A stretch of 64,000 nt of DNA from Enterococcus sp. DIV0212c (GCF_017377505.1 NZ_JAFREN010000020.1:3327-67326); one strand, 5' to 3'; numbered from the stretch's first letter, positions 15,855 to 25,603 are shown. Translations and numbers: made by a program. The notes: generated from the sequence alone by a model not told the origin.

Positions 15855-17405
15855 ATGACAATCAGCATCAAAATTCAACCTAACACTTATATTGACTCTG
15901 TTTCACTGATGGCTTTATCAACCAAAGCAAATCAATTAGCAGGTGTTGATCAAGCAATCATTGCTATGGCAACAGAAATGAACAAGGAAGTCATGAAAAA
16001 TGTTGGCTTATTCACGAATGAAATCGCCGAAGCGCAAACGAGTGATTTGATTATTGCGTTAGAGGCTAAAGAAGAGCAAGATTCCGCCGATTTGATCAAA
16101 AAAATCGAAACACTCATGACAGAGAAAAAAGAAAAAAGTACCAGCCAAACAATAGAAAATTATACAACAATCGAAACAGCCAAAAAATCTATCCCAGAAG
16201 CGAATTTGGTAGTAATTTCTGTTAATGGTCAGTATGCCGCTCGTGAAGCCAGAAAAGCGTTGAACAATGACTTACATGTCATGATGTTTAGTGATAACGT
16301 CAGCGTAGAAGAAGAAATTCAATTAAAAGCGTTGGCATATGAAAAAGGTTTGCTAATGATGGGACCTGATTGCGGCACAGCTATTATTAATAATATTGGA
16401 TTATGTTTTGCTAACAAGGTTCGTAAAGGAAGTATCGGGATTGTAGGCGCTTCTGGAACGGGTAGTCAAGAAATCAGTGTTCGTATTCATGAATTCGGCG
16501 AAGGCGTTTCTCAATTGATTGGTACCGGCGGACGTGATCTAAGTGAGGCAGTTGGCGGACGAATGATGTTGGATGCTATTGATGCTTTAGAAGCAGATGA
16601 AAATACAAAAGTGATCGTCTTGATTTCTAAACCACCAGCAAAAGCTGTAGAAGAAAAAATTCTTGCTAGAGTAAGAAAAGCTGAGAAACCCGTTGTTATC
16701 TGGTTTATTGGTAGTGAAAGTCGTGAAAATGAAGAAGGCATTTATTTTGAGAAAATGTCTAAAGCTGCGGCTTTAAAAGCAGTAACACTTGCAGGGATCG
16801 ATGAAAACAGCTTAGATGTTCATCCGTTGAACCTGCCGTTGATTGATGAAGTTCGCGAAAAATTGACTTCAGAGCAAAAATACATTCGCGGTTTATTTAC
16901 TGGTGGAACGCTTTGTGATGAAGCGATGTTCACAGCAAAAGAAAGATTTTCTGATGTTTACAGTAATATTGCAACAGATCAAGAGCATCTTTTACATTTT
17001 GGTGATACAAGTAAAGCACACACATTTATAGATTTCGGTGCAGATGAATTTACCAATGGCAAACCTCATCCAATGATCGATCCATCTAATCGAATCGCCC
17101 GATTTAAAGAAGAAGCTGCAGATCCGACTGTTGGAGTGATTTTGATGGATTTTGTACTCGGGTATGGTGCGCATCCAGATCCAGTCGGTGTAATGGTGCC
17201 AGCAATGAAAGCCGCTAAGGAACAAGCTTTAAAAGAAGGACGTCATCTAGAAATCATCGGGTATGTTTTAGGAACGGATTTAGATAAACAAAATATTGAT
17301 GAACAAGTAGAAAAGTTGACCTCGATTGGTGCAACGTATGCTAGCAGCAGTCAAAATGCTGGTTTATTGGCAAGAGAATTTGTTGTGAAAGGAGCAGAAC
17401 AATGA
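15855..17405 (+). CDS. fdrA: FdrA (AllF-like) acyl-CoA synthetase-fold protein
   Basis: A 516-residue FdrA-family protein with a succinyl-CoA-synthetase-like fold: a nucleotide/CoA-binding stretch GIVGASGTGSQEISVRIHEFG (about 195-215), MGPDCGTAI just before it, and VGVILMDFVLGYGAHPDP towards the C-terminus. In E. coli FdrA (AllF) works with YlbE (AllG) and DUF2877 (AllH) as an oxamate carbamoyltransferase giving carbamoyl phosphate. AGGAGG precedes ATG 15855. The stop overlaps the ATG of the DUF1116 gene by four bases, so the two are translationally coupled. No carbamate kinase gene is in the window. Confidence 0.88.
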   Translation: MTISIKIQPNTYIDSVSLMALSTKANQLAGVDQAIIAMATEMNKEVMKNVGLFTNEIAEAQTSDLIIALEAKEEQDSADLIKKIETLMTEKKEKSTSQTIENYTTIETAKKSIPEANLVVISVNGQYAAREARKALNNDLHVMMFSDNVSVEEEIQLKALAYEKGLLMMGPDCGTAIINNIGLCFANKVRKGSIGIVGASGTGSQEISVRIHEFGEGVSQLIGTGGRDLSEAVGGRMMLDAIDALEADENTKVIVLISKPPAKAVEEKILARVRKAEKPVVIWFIGSESRENEEGIYFEKMSKAAALKAVTLAGIDENSLDVHPLNLPLIDEVREKLTSEQKYIRGLFTGGTLCDEAMFTAKERFSDVYSNIATDQEHLLHFGDTSKAHTFIDFGADEFTNGKPHPMIDPSNRIARFKEEAADPTVGVILMDFVLGYGAHPDPVGVMVPAMKAAKEQALKEGRHLEIIGYVLGTDLDKQNIDEQVEKLTSIGATYASSSQNAGLLAREFVVKGAEQ

Positions 17406-18826
17406 GCAAAATCAACGAGTTATTCAAAGAAAAACCTGTAATTATCGACCTTGGGATCGAATCTTTTCAAGAAGAATTGATCGAGCAACAAGTAAAAGCA
17501 ACTTATCTAAATTGGGCACCGCCAGGACGAGGAAAAGCGAGTATCTTAGCTGCTTTAGAAAAAATAGAAACACCAGAAAATTTAGAAAAGATCCAAAAAG
17601 CTAATGAAGAAGCTGTCAACCGAATCATTTCTTCTCAAATCTCGTTGATCGGCTATGATCAGGCAATCAATGTTGTACCAGGAATGACTAAAAATACCAT
17701 TTTACATGCAGGACCGCCAATTACTTGGGATAAGATGAATGGTCCAATGAAAGGAGCAGTTAAAGGGGCTTTAGTTTTTGAAGGCTTAGCGAAAGACTTG
17801 GATGATGCTGAAAATGTTGCAGCATCTGGGGAAATCATTTTCTCTCCGTGTCACGAACATCAATGTGTAGGATCTATGGCAGGTGTGACCTCTGCATCAA
17901 TGTATATGCATATCGTGGAAAATAAAACATACGGAAACTTGGCTTTCACGAATCTAAGTGAACAAATGTCAAAAATTTTACGAATGGGTGCTAACGATGA
18001 AAGTGTGATTGAACGCTTGATTTGGATGAGAGATGTTTTTGGCCCAATTTTAAGAGATGCAATGAAACTATGCCCAGAAGGAATTGATTTAAAACATATG
18101 CTGGCTCAAGCGCTGCATATGGGAGACGAATGTCATAACCGCAATAATGCTGGCACAACACTTTTGATCCAAGCATTGACGCCTTATATTATCCAAACGG
18201 ATCATTCAATCGAAGAAATGAAAGAAGTGTTTGATTTTGTGGCTAGCAGTGACTATTTCTCAGGACCTACTTGGATGGCGATGTGTAAAGCTGCTCTTGA
18301 TTCAGCAGTCGGTATTCCTTACAGCACAGTTGTCACAACAATGGCTAGAAACGGTACTGAGTTTGGGATTCATATCAGTGGAATCAAAGGGAATCCTTGG
18401 TTCGTTGGTCCTTCTCAAAAAGTTATTGGGCCAATGTTTGCTGGCTACAAACCAGAAGATGCCGGACTTGATATTGGCGATAGTGCCATCACAGAAACTT
18501 ATGGAATCGGCGGTTTTGCGATGGCAGCAGCTCCAGCAATCGTAGCTTTAGTTGGCGGAACGATCGAAGATGCATTACGTTTCTCTACTGAAATGCAAGG
18601 AATTACAACAGCAGAAAATCCCAATATCACGATCCCAACGCTAGATTTTATGGGTATTCCATCAGGGATCGACAGCTTAAAAGTTATCCAAACGAATACA
18701 TTACCGATCATCAATACAGCCATCGCGCATAAAGAAGCAGGAATCGGGATGATTGGTGCTGGAATCACTCACCCGCCGATGGAAGCTTTTGAAAAAGCCG
18801 TCATTGCCTTTAGCGAACAACTATAA
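17402..18826 (+). CDS. ylbE: YlbE/DUF1116 (AllG-like) protein
   Basis: A 474-residue DUF1116 protein; E. coli YlbE is the closest named member. Recognisable stretches are YLNWAPPGRGKASIL (about 38-52), FSPCHEHQCVGSMAGVTSASMYM (residues about 151-173) and MGDECHNRNNAGT (about 240-252), typical of the family. It overlaps fdrA by four bases. The strict FdrA-DUF1116 pairing and the nearby AllH-like protein support a carbamoyltransferase complex acting on a ureido or oxamate-type substrate in the cytoplasm (known for E. coli, inferred here). Confidence 0.85.
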   Translation: MSKINELFKEKPVIIDLGIESFQEELIEQQVKATYLNWAPPGRGKASILAALEKIETPENLEKIQKANEEAVNRIISSQISLIGYDQAINVVPGMTKNTILHAGPPITWDKMNGPMKGAVKGALVFEGLAKDLDDAENVAASGEIIFSPCHEHQCVGSMAGVTSASMYMHIVENKTYGNLAFTNLSEQMSKILRMGANDESVIERLIWMRDVFGPILRDAMKLCPEGIDLKHMLAQALHMGDECHNRNNAGTTLLIQALTPYIIQTDHSIEEMKEVFDFVASSDYFSGPTWMAMCKAALDSAVGIPYSTVVTTMARNGTEFGIHISGIKGNPWFVGPSQKVIGPMFAGYKPEDAGLDIGDSAITETYGIGGFAMAAAPAIVALVGGTIEDALRFSTEMQGITTAENPNITIPTLDFMGIPSGIDSLKVIQTNTLPIINTAIAHKEAGIGMIGAGITHPPMEAFEKAVIAFSEQL

Positions 18827-18848
18827 AGGAATAGAAAGGAGTAAGACT

Positions 18849-19991
18849 ATGGATGCTGTAAAAGAAAACCAACGATTAGTTCAGGCAGTAAAGCATAAAC
18901 AAATTGAAAAAGTTACACATTTATTAAACGAAGGCAGTGATGTTTCGTTGACAGATGAAGCAGGTAGATCGCCGTTAATGCTGGCGGTACAGCAAAATAA
19001 TTTGCCGATCGTCAAAGAATTGCTTACTTGTGGCGCAGACGTAAATCAACGAGATCATACATTGCTTACACCGTTCATTTGCGCTGCGGCTAATGGCTTT
19101 GATGAAATCGTTAAAGAGCTTCTTCGGTCAGGGCAAGCTGATTTAGCTTCAGTCAATCGCTTTGGAGGCACAGCGTTATTGCCTTCCAGCGAAAAAGGTT
19201 ATTTAAGAACCGTTCAGTTGTGTTTAGCTGCTGGTGTACCAGTCAATCACGTCAATCGTTTAAGCTGGTCTGCATTATTAGAAGCAACGATTTTAGGCAA
19301 TGGCGGATTCTTATATCGAGATGTGATTCGTGAACTTGTTCAGCATCAAGCTGATGTTGAACAAGTAGATGATACTGGTGAAAATGCGCTAGATTACGCA
19401 AAAGAAACAGGGAATAAGGAACTGATCGCTATTTTAGAAAAACAAGAAGTAGAAGAAATGGTTTTCCATGAGATACGGACTTATTTGCGTAAAGATGAAT
19501 TACTTTTAGCACTTAAAGTATTAGAGGAACAAGACCAAACAGATTTAGCGGTTCTTTATTATCTAGGCTATACGTATCAACGACTAAAAGAGTACCAAAC
19601 GGCTATTGAGTACTACGAAAAAGGATTGCGCCTAGACAATGAATTTGCTTTTTATGTCGGAAATAGTTACCGTATGATGGGAGAAGTAGATAAAGCACTT
19701 CAAACATATGATCAAGCAATCAAAACAGATCAAAGTTTCTTTTACCGCTATCATAAATCAAATTTTTTAAGAGAACTTGGTCGACATGAAGAAGCGATTC
19801 AACTGATGGATCGTTTAATAAAAGATTACCCAAATAGAGTTGATTTCTATTTTCATAAAGCAAATAGTCTCCGTAGCTTGAATCGCCATCAAGAAGCAAT
19901 CGAAGCAATGGAACAAGCAATAAAGATCAATCCAGAAAATCCATTATTTTCAGAACACCTTGAACAATCACTTCAATTAGTAAAAAACTAA
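18849..19991 (+). CDS. Ankyrin-repeat plus TPR protein
   Basis: A 380-residue cytoplasmic protein with four or so ankyrin repeats (about 20-205, for example GRSPLMLAVQQNNLPIVKEL and TPFICAAANGFDEIVKELL) followed by TPR units (about 235-375, for example YYLGYTYQRLKEYQTAIEYY and EAIEAMEQAIKINPENP). ATG 18849 has AAAGGAG 7 nt upstream. It sits between ylbE and the permease with 22-24 nt gaps, so it is an operon member. Both repeat types bind proteins; a scaffold for the FdrA/DUF1116/DUF2877 complex is speculation. A stand-alone ankyrin-TPR combination is unusual in Firmicutes. Confidence 0.75.
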   Translation: MDAVKENQRLVQAVKHKQIEKVTHLLNEGSDVSLTDEAGRSPLMLAVQQNNLPIVKELLTCGADVNQRDHTLLTPFICAAANGFDEIVKELLRSGQADLASVNRFGGTALLPSSEKGYLRTVQLCLAAGVPVNHVNRLSWSALLEATILGNGGFLYRDVIRELVQHQADVEQVDDTGENALDYAKETGNKELIAILEKQEVEEMVFHEIRTYLRKDELLLALKVLEEQDQTDLAVLYYLGYTYQRLKEYQTAIEYYEKGLRLDNEFAFYVGNSYRMMGEVDKALQTYDQAIKTDQSFFYRYHKSNFLRELGRHEEAIQLMDRLIKDYPNRVDFYFHKANSLRSLNRHQEAIEAMEQAIKINPENPLFSEHLEQSLQLVKN

Positions 19992-20015
19992 AGAAATGTA
20001 TTGGAGGAAAATACG

Positions 20016-21458
20016 ATGGAATCAGTAGAAAAACAAATTATTGATACAGCACCGACATATTCCGCAGAACTTTTACCGAAAACAGGCGCAGACAAAAATT
20101 GGGGCATCTTTAACTATGTGACTTTATGGATGGGTGCAGTGCACAATATTCTTTCTTATATGACGGTGGCAGGCTTTTTCTTACTAGGATTAAATACGAA
20201 GCAAGTGTTGGCGGCTGTCATGTTATCTGCGGTGATTGTTTCGACGTTCTATGTCTTAAATGGCGTGGCATCTGCGAAGTATGGCTTGCCGTTTCCCATG
20301 TTGTTGCGTTCTGTTTTTGGAGTGAAAGGAGCAATTATTCCGTCCTTATGTCGAGGCTTGATTGCTGGTGTGGTTTTCTTTGGAACCCAAAGTGTGGTAA
20401 GTGCGCAATCTTTAGACGTTTTGTTTAGCCGGATTTTTCCTAGTTATATGAGTATTGGTGGTGGAATGACGATCTTAGGGATGCCCGCGCCTACGATGTT
20501 AAGTTATTTGATCGTTTGGTGTGTGACAGTTGCTTTGTTTTTAGGTGGAACAAAAGTGTTGGATAAATTTGGTAACTGGTCTTCACCGATCGTATATGTA
20601 TTTATTATTGGCGCAGCGGTGTGGACGATTCAAATTGCTGGAGGATTTGGTCCAATTTTAGCTTATTCACCTGCAAATGCAACGAGTAGTCCAATTGTTT
20701 TTATCGCTTGTGTGAGTGCACTGGTTTCAAACTGGGCGGGACCGATCGTTAATATTGGCGACTTTACTCAAAAAGCAAAAACACCCAAAGCTATGATCAT
20801 TGGATTGCCATTAGGTTTTATTCTTTCTTATATCCTATTTGCTATTACATGTGTTGGGTTGATTGCAGGGACTCAAATTGCTTTTGGCGAACCGATTTTT
20901 AATATCGTCAATGCATTTGATAAAATTGATAATACCTTTGCTGTCTTTGTTTTGATACTAGCGTTGAATATGGGTGCTTTAGCCTTTGTAGTGTTCGGTA
21001 ATTTATTCCCAGCAGGTCTGCAAATGTCTTCCTTGTTTCCAAAAGTGTTAGATGTGAAAAAAGCAGGCGTTTTGACGGCTATCATTGGTACGATGATTTT
21101 ACCTTGGAAACTAGTAGAAAATGCTTCTACGTTATTTTACTTCTACAGTTTTATTGGTTCAATGTTTGGGCCAATTGCTGGAATCATGTTAGCTAGCTTT
21201 TATATCGAACATAAACAAGTGATCAATTTGGACAATATTTATGTTGAAAATGGGGCGCTTGGCGAGTTTAAATCAGGCTACAACAAAAAAGCCATGATCA
21301 CTTTAGCGACAAGCTTTGTGATCACGATGTCGGGTGCATTTTTACAATCTGTTCCGTTTTTGAAAACAATCAATGACTTTGCTTTCTTTTCAGGTTTGAT
21401 CTTTTCGTTTGTTGTATATAGTGTTCTAAGTAAAGTAAGGGAGGGAGAAAAGGCATGA
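20016..21458 (+). CDS. NCS1-family permease (allantoin/cytosine/purine type)
   Basis: A 480-residue transporter with about 12 membrane segments. The N-terminal NYVTLWMGAVHNILSYM and LNGVASAKYGLPFPMLLRSVFG are close to the allantoin/hydantoin branch of NCS1 (PucI, Mhp1). Members import nucleobases, allantoin or hydantoins with protons or sodium. ATG 20016 follows TTGGAGGAAAA. It overlaps the deaminase gene by four bases. The operon context suggests it brings in the pathway's substrate; which one cannot be told. Confidence 0.83.
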   Translation: MESVEKQIIDTAPTYSAELLPKTGADKNWGIFNYVTLWMGAVHNILSYMTVAGFFLLGLNTKQVLAAVMLSAVIVSTFYVLNGVASAKYGLPFPMLLRSVFGVKGAIIPSLCRGLIAGVVFFGTQSVVSAQSLDVLFSRIFPSYMSIGGGMTILGMPAPTMLSYLIVWCVTVALFLGGTKVLDKFGNWSSPIVYVFIIGAAVWTIQIAGGFGPILAYSPANATSSPIVFIACVSALVSNWAGPIVNIGDFTQKAKTPKAMIIGLPLGFILSYILFAITCVGLIAGTQIAFGEPIFNIVNAFDKIDNTFAVFVLILALNMGALAFVVFGNLFPAGLQMSSLFPKVLDVKKAGVLTAIIGTMILPWKLVENASTLFYFYSFIGSMFGPIAGIMLASFYIEHKQVINLDNIYVENGALGEFKSGYNKKAMITLATSFVITMSGAFLQSVPFLKTINDFAFFSGLIFSFVVYSVLSKVREGEKA

Positions 21459-21913
21459 ACTATATGAAAATGGCAGCAGATGCCACAGTTGCTGGAATGG
21501 AGCAGAAATTTGGTGGACCATTTGGAGCAACCTTAGTTAGAAATGGCGAGGTGATTGTTTCTGTCAGTAATACAATGATGAGAGATACAGATCCCTCTGC
21601 TCATGCAGAAATGGTCGCGGTGAGAGAAGCGTGTAAAAAGTTAAATACGATGGATTTATCTGATTGCGAAATTTATGCGACTTGTGAACCATGTCCAATG
21701 TGTGTAGGAGCTATTTTATGGGCAGGCATCAAAACGGTTTATTACTCAAATACCAGAGAAGATGCTGCGAAACATGGTTTTTCGGATATGCATTTACGGA
21801 GCTATTTAGATGGCTCAGATCAGTCTTCGTTAGCGATGATTCATACGGAGGGATGTCCAGAGTGTGATTCTTTGTGGCAAAAATTTGAGGAGATTAATTT
21901 GAACGAAGTCTAG
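21455..21913 (+). CDS. Guanine-deaminase-like nucleobase deaminase
   Basis: A 152-residue zinc deaminase of the CDA/GuaD superfamily. The zinc and catalytic residues are in HAEMVAVREA (His-x-Glu) and CEPCPMCVGAILWAG (C-x2-C). GGPFGATLV near the N-terminus and the length fit B. subtilis GuaD better than tRNA adenosine deaminase TadA. It would deaminate guanine to xanthine or a related base. It is last in the operon (four-base overlap with the permease) and is followed by a terminator. Substrate is inference. Confidence 0.78.
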   Translation: MNYMKMAADATVAGMEQKFGGPFGATLVRNGEVIVSVSNTMMRDTDPSAHAEMVAVREACKKLNTMDLSDCEIYATCEPCPMCVGAILWAGIKTVYYSNTREDAAKHGFSDMHLRSYLDGSDQSSLAMIHTEGCPECDSLWQKFEEINLNEV

Positions 21914-21960
21914 AAAGAAGTTTATGCTACTTTTGTTATCACTATTTATCTATATTTCGT

Positions 21961-22005
21961 GTGATTGGGATATGACTCAAAGAGTTATCGCTCAATCACT
22001 TTTTT
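21961..22005 (+). terminator. Terminator of the catabolic operon
   Basis: GTGATTG pairs with CAATCAC, with TGACTC/GAGTTA extending the stem inside, followed by a T run. The central loop motif is the same type as in the terminator at 3709-3765. Confidence 0.75.
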
Positions 22006-22087
22006 CTTTGCAAATAAGATTTTACAAGGTTTTACTACAAAAAAATGAATCCAAATAGCGTATTCTCTAGAATATCCGCTAGTAATC

Positions 22088-22096
22088 TGCTACAAT
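22088..22096 (+). promoter_or_regulatory. Extended -10 promoter of efp
   Basis: TGCTACAAT fits an extended -10 (TGn then TACAAT) with no clear -35. The ~100-nt leader carries a small hairpin (TCGATC against GATCGA, near 22155-22175). Confidence 0.5.
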
Positions 22097-22200
22097 GGTT
22101 GAGAAGAATTTTTTTAAGAAGGATCTCTAACCTAGAGGCACTACACTAACGTTTCGATCAGATTTTTAGATCGAACCTTAAAGAAAGAGGAGAAAACAAC

Positions 22201-22764
22201 ATGATAGCAGTAAGCGATCTTAAAGCAGGTATGACTTTTGAACAAGACGGCAAATTAATCCGCGTAATGGATGCTAGCCACCACAAACCTGGTAAAGGAA
22301 ATACCGTTATGCGTATGAAACTAAAAGACGTTCGTACAGGCGCTACAACGGATACAACGATGCGTCCAGATGATAAAGTAAAAAAAGCCTTCATCGAAAG
22401 CAAACCAGTTCAATATCTTTATAGCCAAGATGATACAGCCAACTTCATGGATTTAGAAACATATGAACAATATGAAATTCCAACTTCTGTGATTGAATAT
22501 GAATTAAAGTATCTTCTAGAAAATATGGAAGTAAAAATCCAATTTTACGGATCAGAAGTAATCGGGATCACACTTCCAACAACGGTTGTCTTAAAAGTAA
22601 AAGAAACACAACCATCAATCAAAGGTGCAACTGTCTCAGGTTCTGGTAAACCAGCAATCATGGAAACAGGCTTAGTAGTCAATGTTCCTGATTTTATCGA
22701 AGCGGATGAATCATTAGAAATCAATACACAAGAAGGTACGTACCTAAAACGTGCGTCAAAATAA
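22201..22764 (+). CDS. efp: Elongation factor P
   Basis: A 187-residue three-domain EF-P that relieves ribosome stalling at consecutive prolines. The conserved loop HHKPGKGN places the functional lysine at position 32, and the start [11 protein letters not shown] and ending TYLKRASK are standard. The ribosome site is AGAGGAG. It is monocistronic, with its own promoter and terminator. Confidence 0.96.
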   Translation: MIAVSDLKAGMTFEQDGKLIRVMDASHHKPGKGNTVMRMKLKDVRTGATTDTTMRPDDKVKKAFIESKPVQYLYSQDDTANFMDLETYEQYEIPTSVIEYELKYLLENMEVKIQFYGSEVIGITLPTTVVLKVKETQPSIKGATVSGSGKPAIMETGLVVNVPDFIEADESLEINTQEGTYLKRASK

Positions 22765-22778
22765 GTTGAATGAAATAG

Positions 22779-22812
22779 CTGACAGGTGAGAAATCAATCT
22801 GTCAGTTTTTTA
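22779..22812 (+). terminator. efp terminator
   Basis: CTGACAG pairs with CTGTCAG, followed by TTTTTTATT. Confidence 0.85.
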
Positions 22813-22908
22813 TTGTGTTTGTAGTGTAATAATCCTTTCGTAACTACTAAATTCAGTTGGCATGGTACAATAAGTTATATATTTTTATAAGTAGAAAGGG
22901 AGAGAAAT

Positions 22909-24072
22909 ATGGGTTTTCTATTAACATTGTGTCTGGTCTTATTATTTACAAAACTTGCTGGGCATTTTTGTAATCGAGTAGGGGTTCCTTCTGTCATTGG
23001 GGAATTGTTAGTCGGTATTTTGATTGGGCCAGCATTATTAGGCTGGATCAAACCAGATGATTTTATGCATTATTTTTCAGAAATCGGTGTTATTATTTTA
23101 ATGTTTATTGCAGGTTTGGAAAGTGATTTGGAATTATTGAAAAAATATTGGCGGCCAGCCTTATCAGTCGCGCTTTTAGGGATTGTATTTCCTGCAGCGA
23201 TGGGGTTTGGCGTTGGAGAAATGTTTCAGTTTTCCGTTCAGAATTCAATTTTTCTAGGGGTTCTTTTTAGTGCAACATCTGTTAGTATTTCGGTTCAAGT
23301 GCTGAAAGACTTAAAAAAAATAGACAGCGAAGAAGGTGCGACGATCCTTGGTGCAGCGGTTGTCGATGATATAGTTGTGGTTTTGATCTTAGGGATCATG
23401 CTGAGCTTGATGAATCGCTCTACGCCAGGTGGAAGTTTGCCGATGTGGGAAGTTTTGTTGTTGAAAGTCTTCTTCTTTGTTGTGATTTTTGCGGCCAGCA
23501 AATGGCTAGTACCTTGGCTCTTGAATTTGAGTAAGAAGTTAATTGCGATTGAAGCTGTTTCTGCTATTTCCTTGGTGATTTGTTTAGGCTTTGCTTATTT
23601 TGCTGAGATGTTGGATATGGGTGCGATCATTGGGGCCTTTTTTGCAGGTGTAGCAATTGCTCAGACAGATTATCGTAAGCGAGTAGACGAGAAATTAGAA
23701 ACGATTGGCTATACTGTATTTATTCCAATGTTTTTTGTTTCTATTGGTTTAAATATGACATTTGCCGGCATGTCGAAGCATTTTCTTTTTATTGTCGTTT
23801 TAACGGTTGTCGCAGTGTTGTCGAAATTATTAGGCGGTGCTTTAGGGGCTCGTGTAACTGGGTTCAAAGGCGTATCTACATTGATCATTGGGTCAGGAAT
23901 GGTTTCTAGAGGTGAAATGGCGCTGATTATTGCCCAAGTAGGATTGACCTCAAGTTTCCTTTCAGAAGAGTATTATTCCTCTGTGATCATTGTTATTATT
24001 GCTACGACGATCATTGCACCATTGTTGTTAAAAGCGACGATCATGAAACAAGAAAAACAACTTCAGTACTAG
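22909..24072 (+). CDS. napA: Na+/H+ antiporter NapA (CPA2 family)
   Basis: A 387-residue membrane protein with about 12-13 hydrophobic segments. The paired aspartates of the ion site are in GAAVVDDIVVV (about residues 149-159), and the size matches Enterococcus hirae NapA (about 380 residues). It exchanges cytoplasmic Na+ for H+ and helps with salt tolerance. There is no C-terminal TrkA regulatory domain, unlike KefB-type relatives. AAAGGGAGAG precedes ATG 22909. It is convergent with dtpT, sharing a terminator. Confidence 0.8.
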   Translation: MGFLLTLCLVLLFTKLAGHFCNRVGVPSVIGELLVGILIGPALLGWIKPDDFMHYFSEIGVIILMFIAGLESDLELLKKYWRPALSVALLGIVFPAAMGFGVGEMFQFSVQNSIFLGVLFSATSVSISVQVLKDLKKIDSEEGATILGAAVVDDIVVVLILGIMLSLMNRSTPGGSLPMWEVLLLKVFFFVVIFAASKWLVPWLLNLSKKLIAIEAVSAISLVICLGFAYFAEMLDMGAIIGAFFAGVAIAQTDYRKRVDEKLETIGYTVFIPMFFVSIGLNMTFAGMSKHFLFIVVLTVVAVLSKLLGGALGARVTGFKGVSTLIIGSGMVSRGEMALIIAQVGLTSSFLSEEYYSSVIIVIIATTIIAPLLLKATIMKQEKQLQY

Positions 24073-24076
24073 AATA

Positions 24077-24131
24077 AAAAAACAGTTTCTACCAAAGCCG
24101 AATGAAACATGCTTTGGTAGAAACTGTTTTA
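24077..24131. terminator. Bidirectional terminator between napA and dtpT
   Basis: A 20-bp perfect stem, AAAACAGTTTCTACCAAAGC against its complement, with flanking A and T tracts. Confidence 0.9.
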
Positions 24132-24133
24132 TT

Positions 24134-25603
24134 TTAGTGGATAGAACCCATTAATTTTTTGATTGGATTCTTAGAAAGAATCAGTAGTATACCAGCGATA
24201 ACAGCTACGATTCCGACAATACCGAAATACGCTGATTCAGTTTGAGGTGTGTAAAAACGCGCGATTTGAGCATTGATAGCTTGTGAAGCGGCATCTGCCA
24301 ATAGCCAAATTGCGACTGTTTGTGATTCAAAGGCTTTAGGAGCAAGTTTTGTTGTAATCGATAGTCCAACTGGAGAAATACACATTTCCCCTACGATCAT
24401 AATGAAGAAACTAAAGAATAACCACAAAGGGCTGACTCTTGTATCCGTGCCGTAAAGTAATCCAGGCAACATTAACAGTACAAAAGAAAGACCAGCAAAA
24501 ACTAAACCTAATGAAAATTTGACCACAGTTGAAGGTTGTTTTTTCCCTAATCTGGTCCATAAAGTCACAAACACAGGTGTTAAAACAACCACAAAAATCG
24601 GATTTAATGATTGGAACCAACTAGGTGCAATCGACAAGCCAAATAAGGTATCATTTGTCCGTTCATTTGCAAATAATGCTAAAATTGAAGAGCCTTGTTC
24701 TTCTAATGACCAAAAAACGATTCCAGCCAAAAATAATGGAATGTAACCAAGGACTCTCGGTTTTTCTTCTGCCGTTACGTTTTTTGATGTCAACATCTTG
24801 ATAAAATAATAGACAGGCAACAAAATTCCCAGAACACTAACACTATTGATAAAGAAACCAATCGTTAAATGACCCATCATAAAGGCACCGCCAAAAAGTA
24901 CGATGACAAAGATAAGAGCAATCAAAGATGAGCGCATGAATGTTTTACGTTCTTTTGGCCCAATCGGATTCGTCGGTTTTAAACCGATACCTGCTAATGA
25001 TTTTTTACCTTGTAAATAATATTGCAGTAAGCCGAAAAACATACCGAACGCGGCTACAGAGAACCCAACATGATAGTTATAGGTTTGGCCTAATGTTCCG
25101 ACAATAAATGGTGCCAATAATGCGCCGATATTGATTCCCATATAAAAAATAGAAAAACCGGCATCACGGCGTGTATCTGTTTTTGAATAAAGATGTCCCA
25201 CCATACCAGAGACATTCGGTTTTAGCATCCCTGTACCGATTACGATCAGTAGGATAGAAAGAAATAAGGCTGCAATACCAAACGGTGTCGCTAAAACGAT
25301 GTGCCCGACCATAATGAATACGCCGCCGAAGAAAACCGTTTTTCTAGCGCCAAACACTCGGTCAGAGAGCCATCCTCCAACAATACTGGACATAAAAACC
25401 AGCGATCCATAAATCGACATGATGGCTAAAGCTGTTTCTTTCGGTAATCCTAAGCCGCCATTTGATACCGTATCATAGATATAATAGAGTAAAATTGCCC
25501 GCATACCATAATAACTAAATCTTTCCCACATCTCAGTAAAGAAGAGTGTAGACAATCCTTTGGGCTGTCCCAAAAATGATTTGTCTAACTGCTGCTCGTC
25601 CAT
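24134..25603 (-). CDS. dtpT: Proton-dependent di-/tripeptide transporter (POT/PTR family)
   Basis: A 489-residue transporter with about 14 membrane segments. The family signatures are visible: FTEMWERFSYYGMRAIL (the ExxER motif) near the N-terminus, GARKTVFFGG, and FSIFYMGINIGALLAPF. It imports di- and tripeptides with protons, like lactococcal DtpT. ATG 25603 is preceded by GAGG at 9 nt; a more upstream in-frame ATG overlaps that ribosome site and was rejected. Confidence 0.9.
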   Translation of the reverse strand: MDEQQLDKSFLGQPKGLSTLFFTEMWERFSYYGMRAILLYYIYDTVSNGGLGLPKETALAIMSIYGSLVFMSSIVGGWLSDRVFGARKTVFFGGVFIMVGHIVLATPFGIAALFLSILLIVIGTGMLKPNVSGMVGHLYSKTDTRRDAGFSIFYMGINIGALLAPFIVGTLGQTYNYHVGFSVAAFGMFFGLLQYYLQGKKSLAGIGLKPTNPIGPKERKTFMRSSLIALIFVIVLFGGAFMMGHLTIGFFINSVSVLGILLPVYYFIKMLTSKNVTAEEKPRVLGYIPLFLAGIVFWSLEEQGSSILALFANERTNDTLFGLSIAPSWFQSLNPIFVVVLTPVFVTLWTRLGKKQPSTVVKFSLGLVFAGLSFVLLMLPGLLYGTDTRVSPLWLFFSFFIMIVGEMCISPVGLSITTKLAPKAFESQTVAIWLLADAASQAINAQIARFYTPQTESAYFGIVGIVAVIAGILLILSKNPIKKLMGSIH

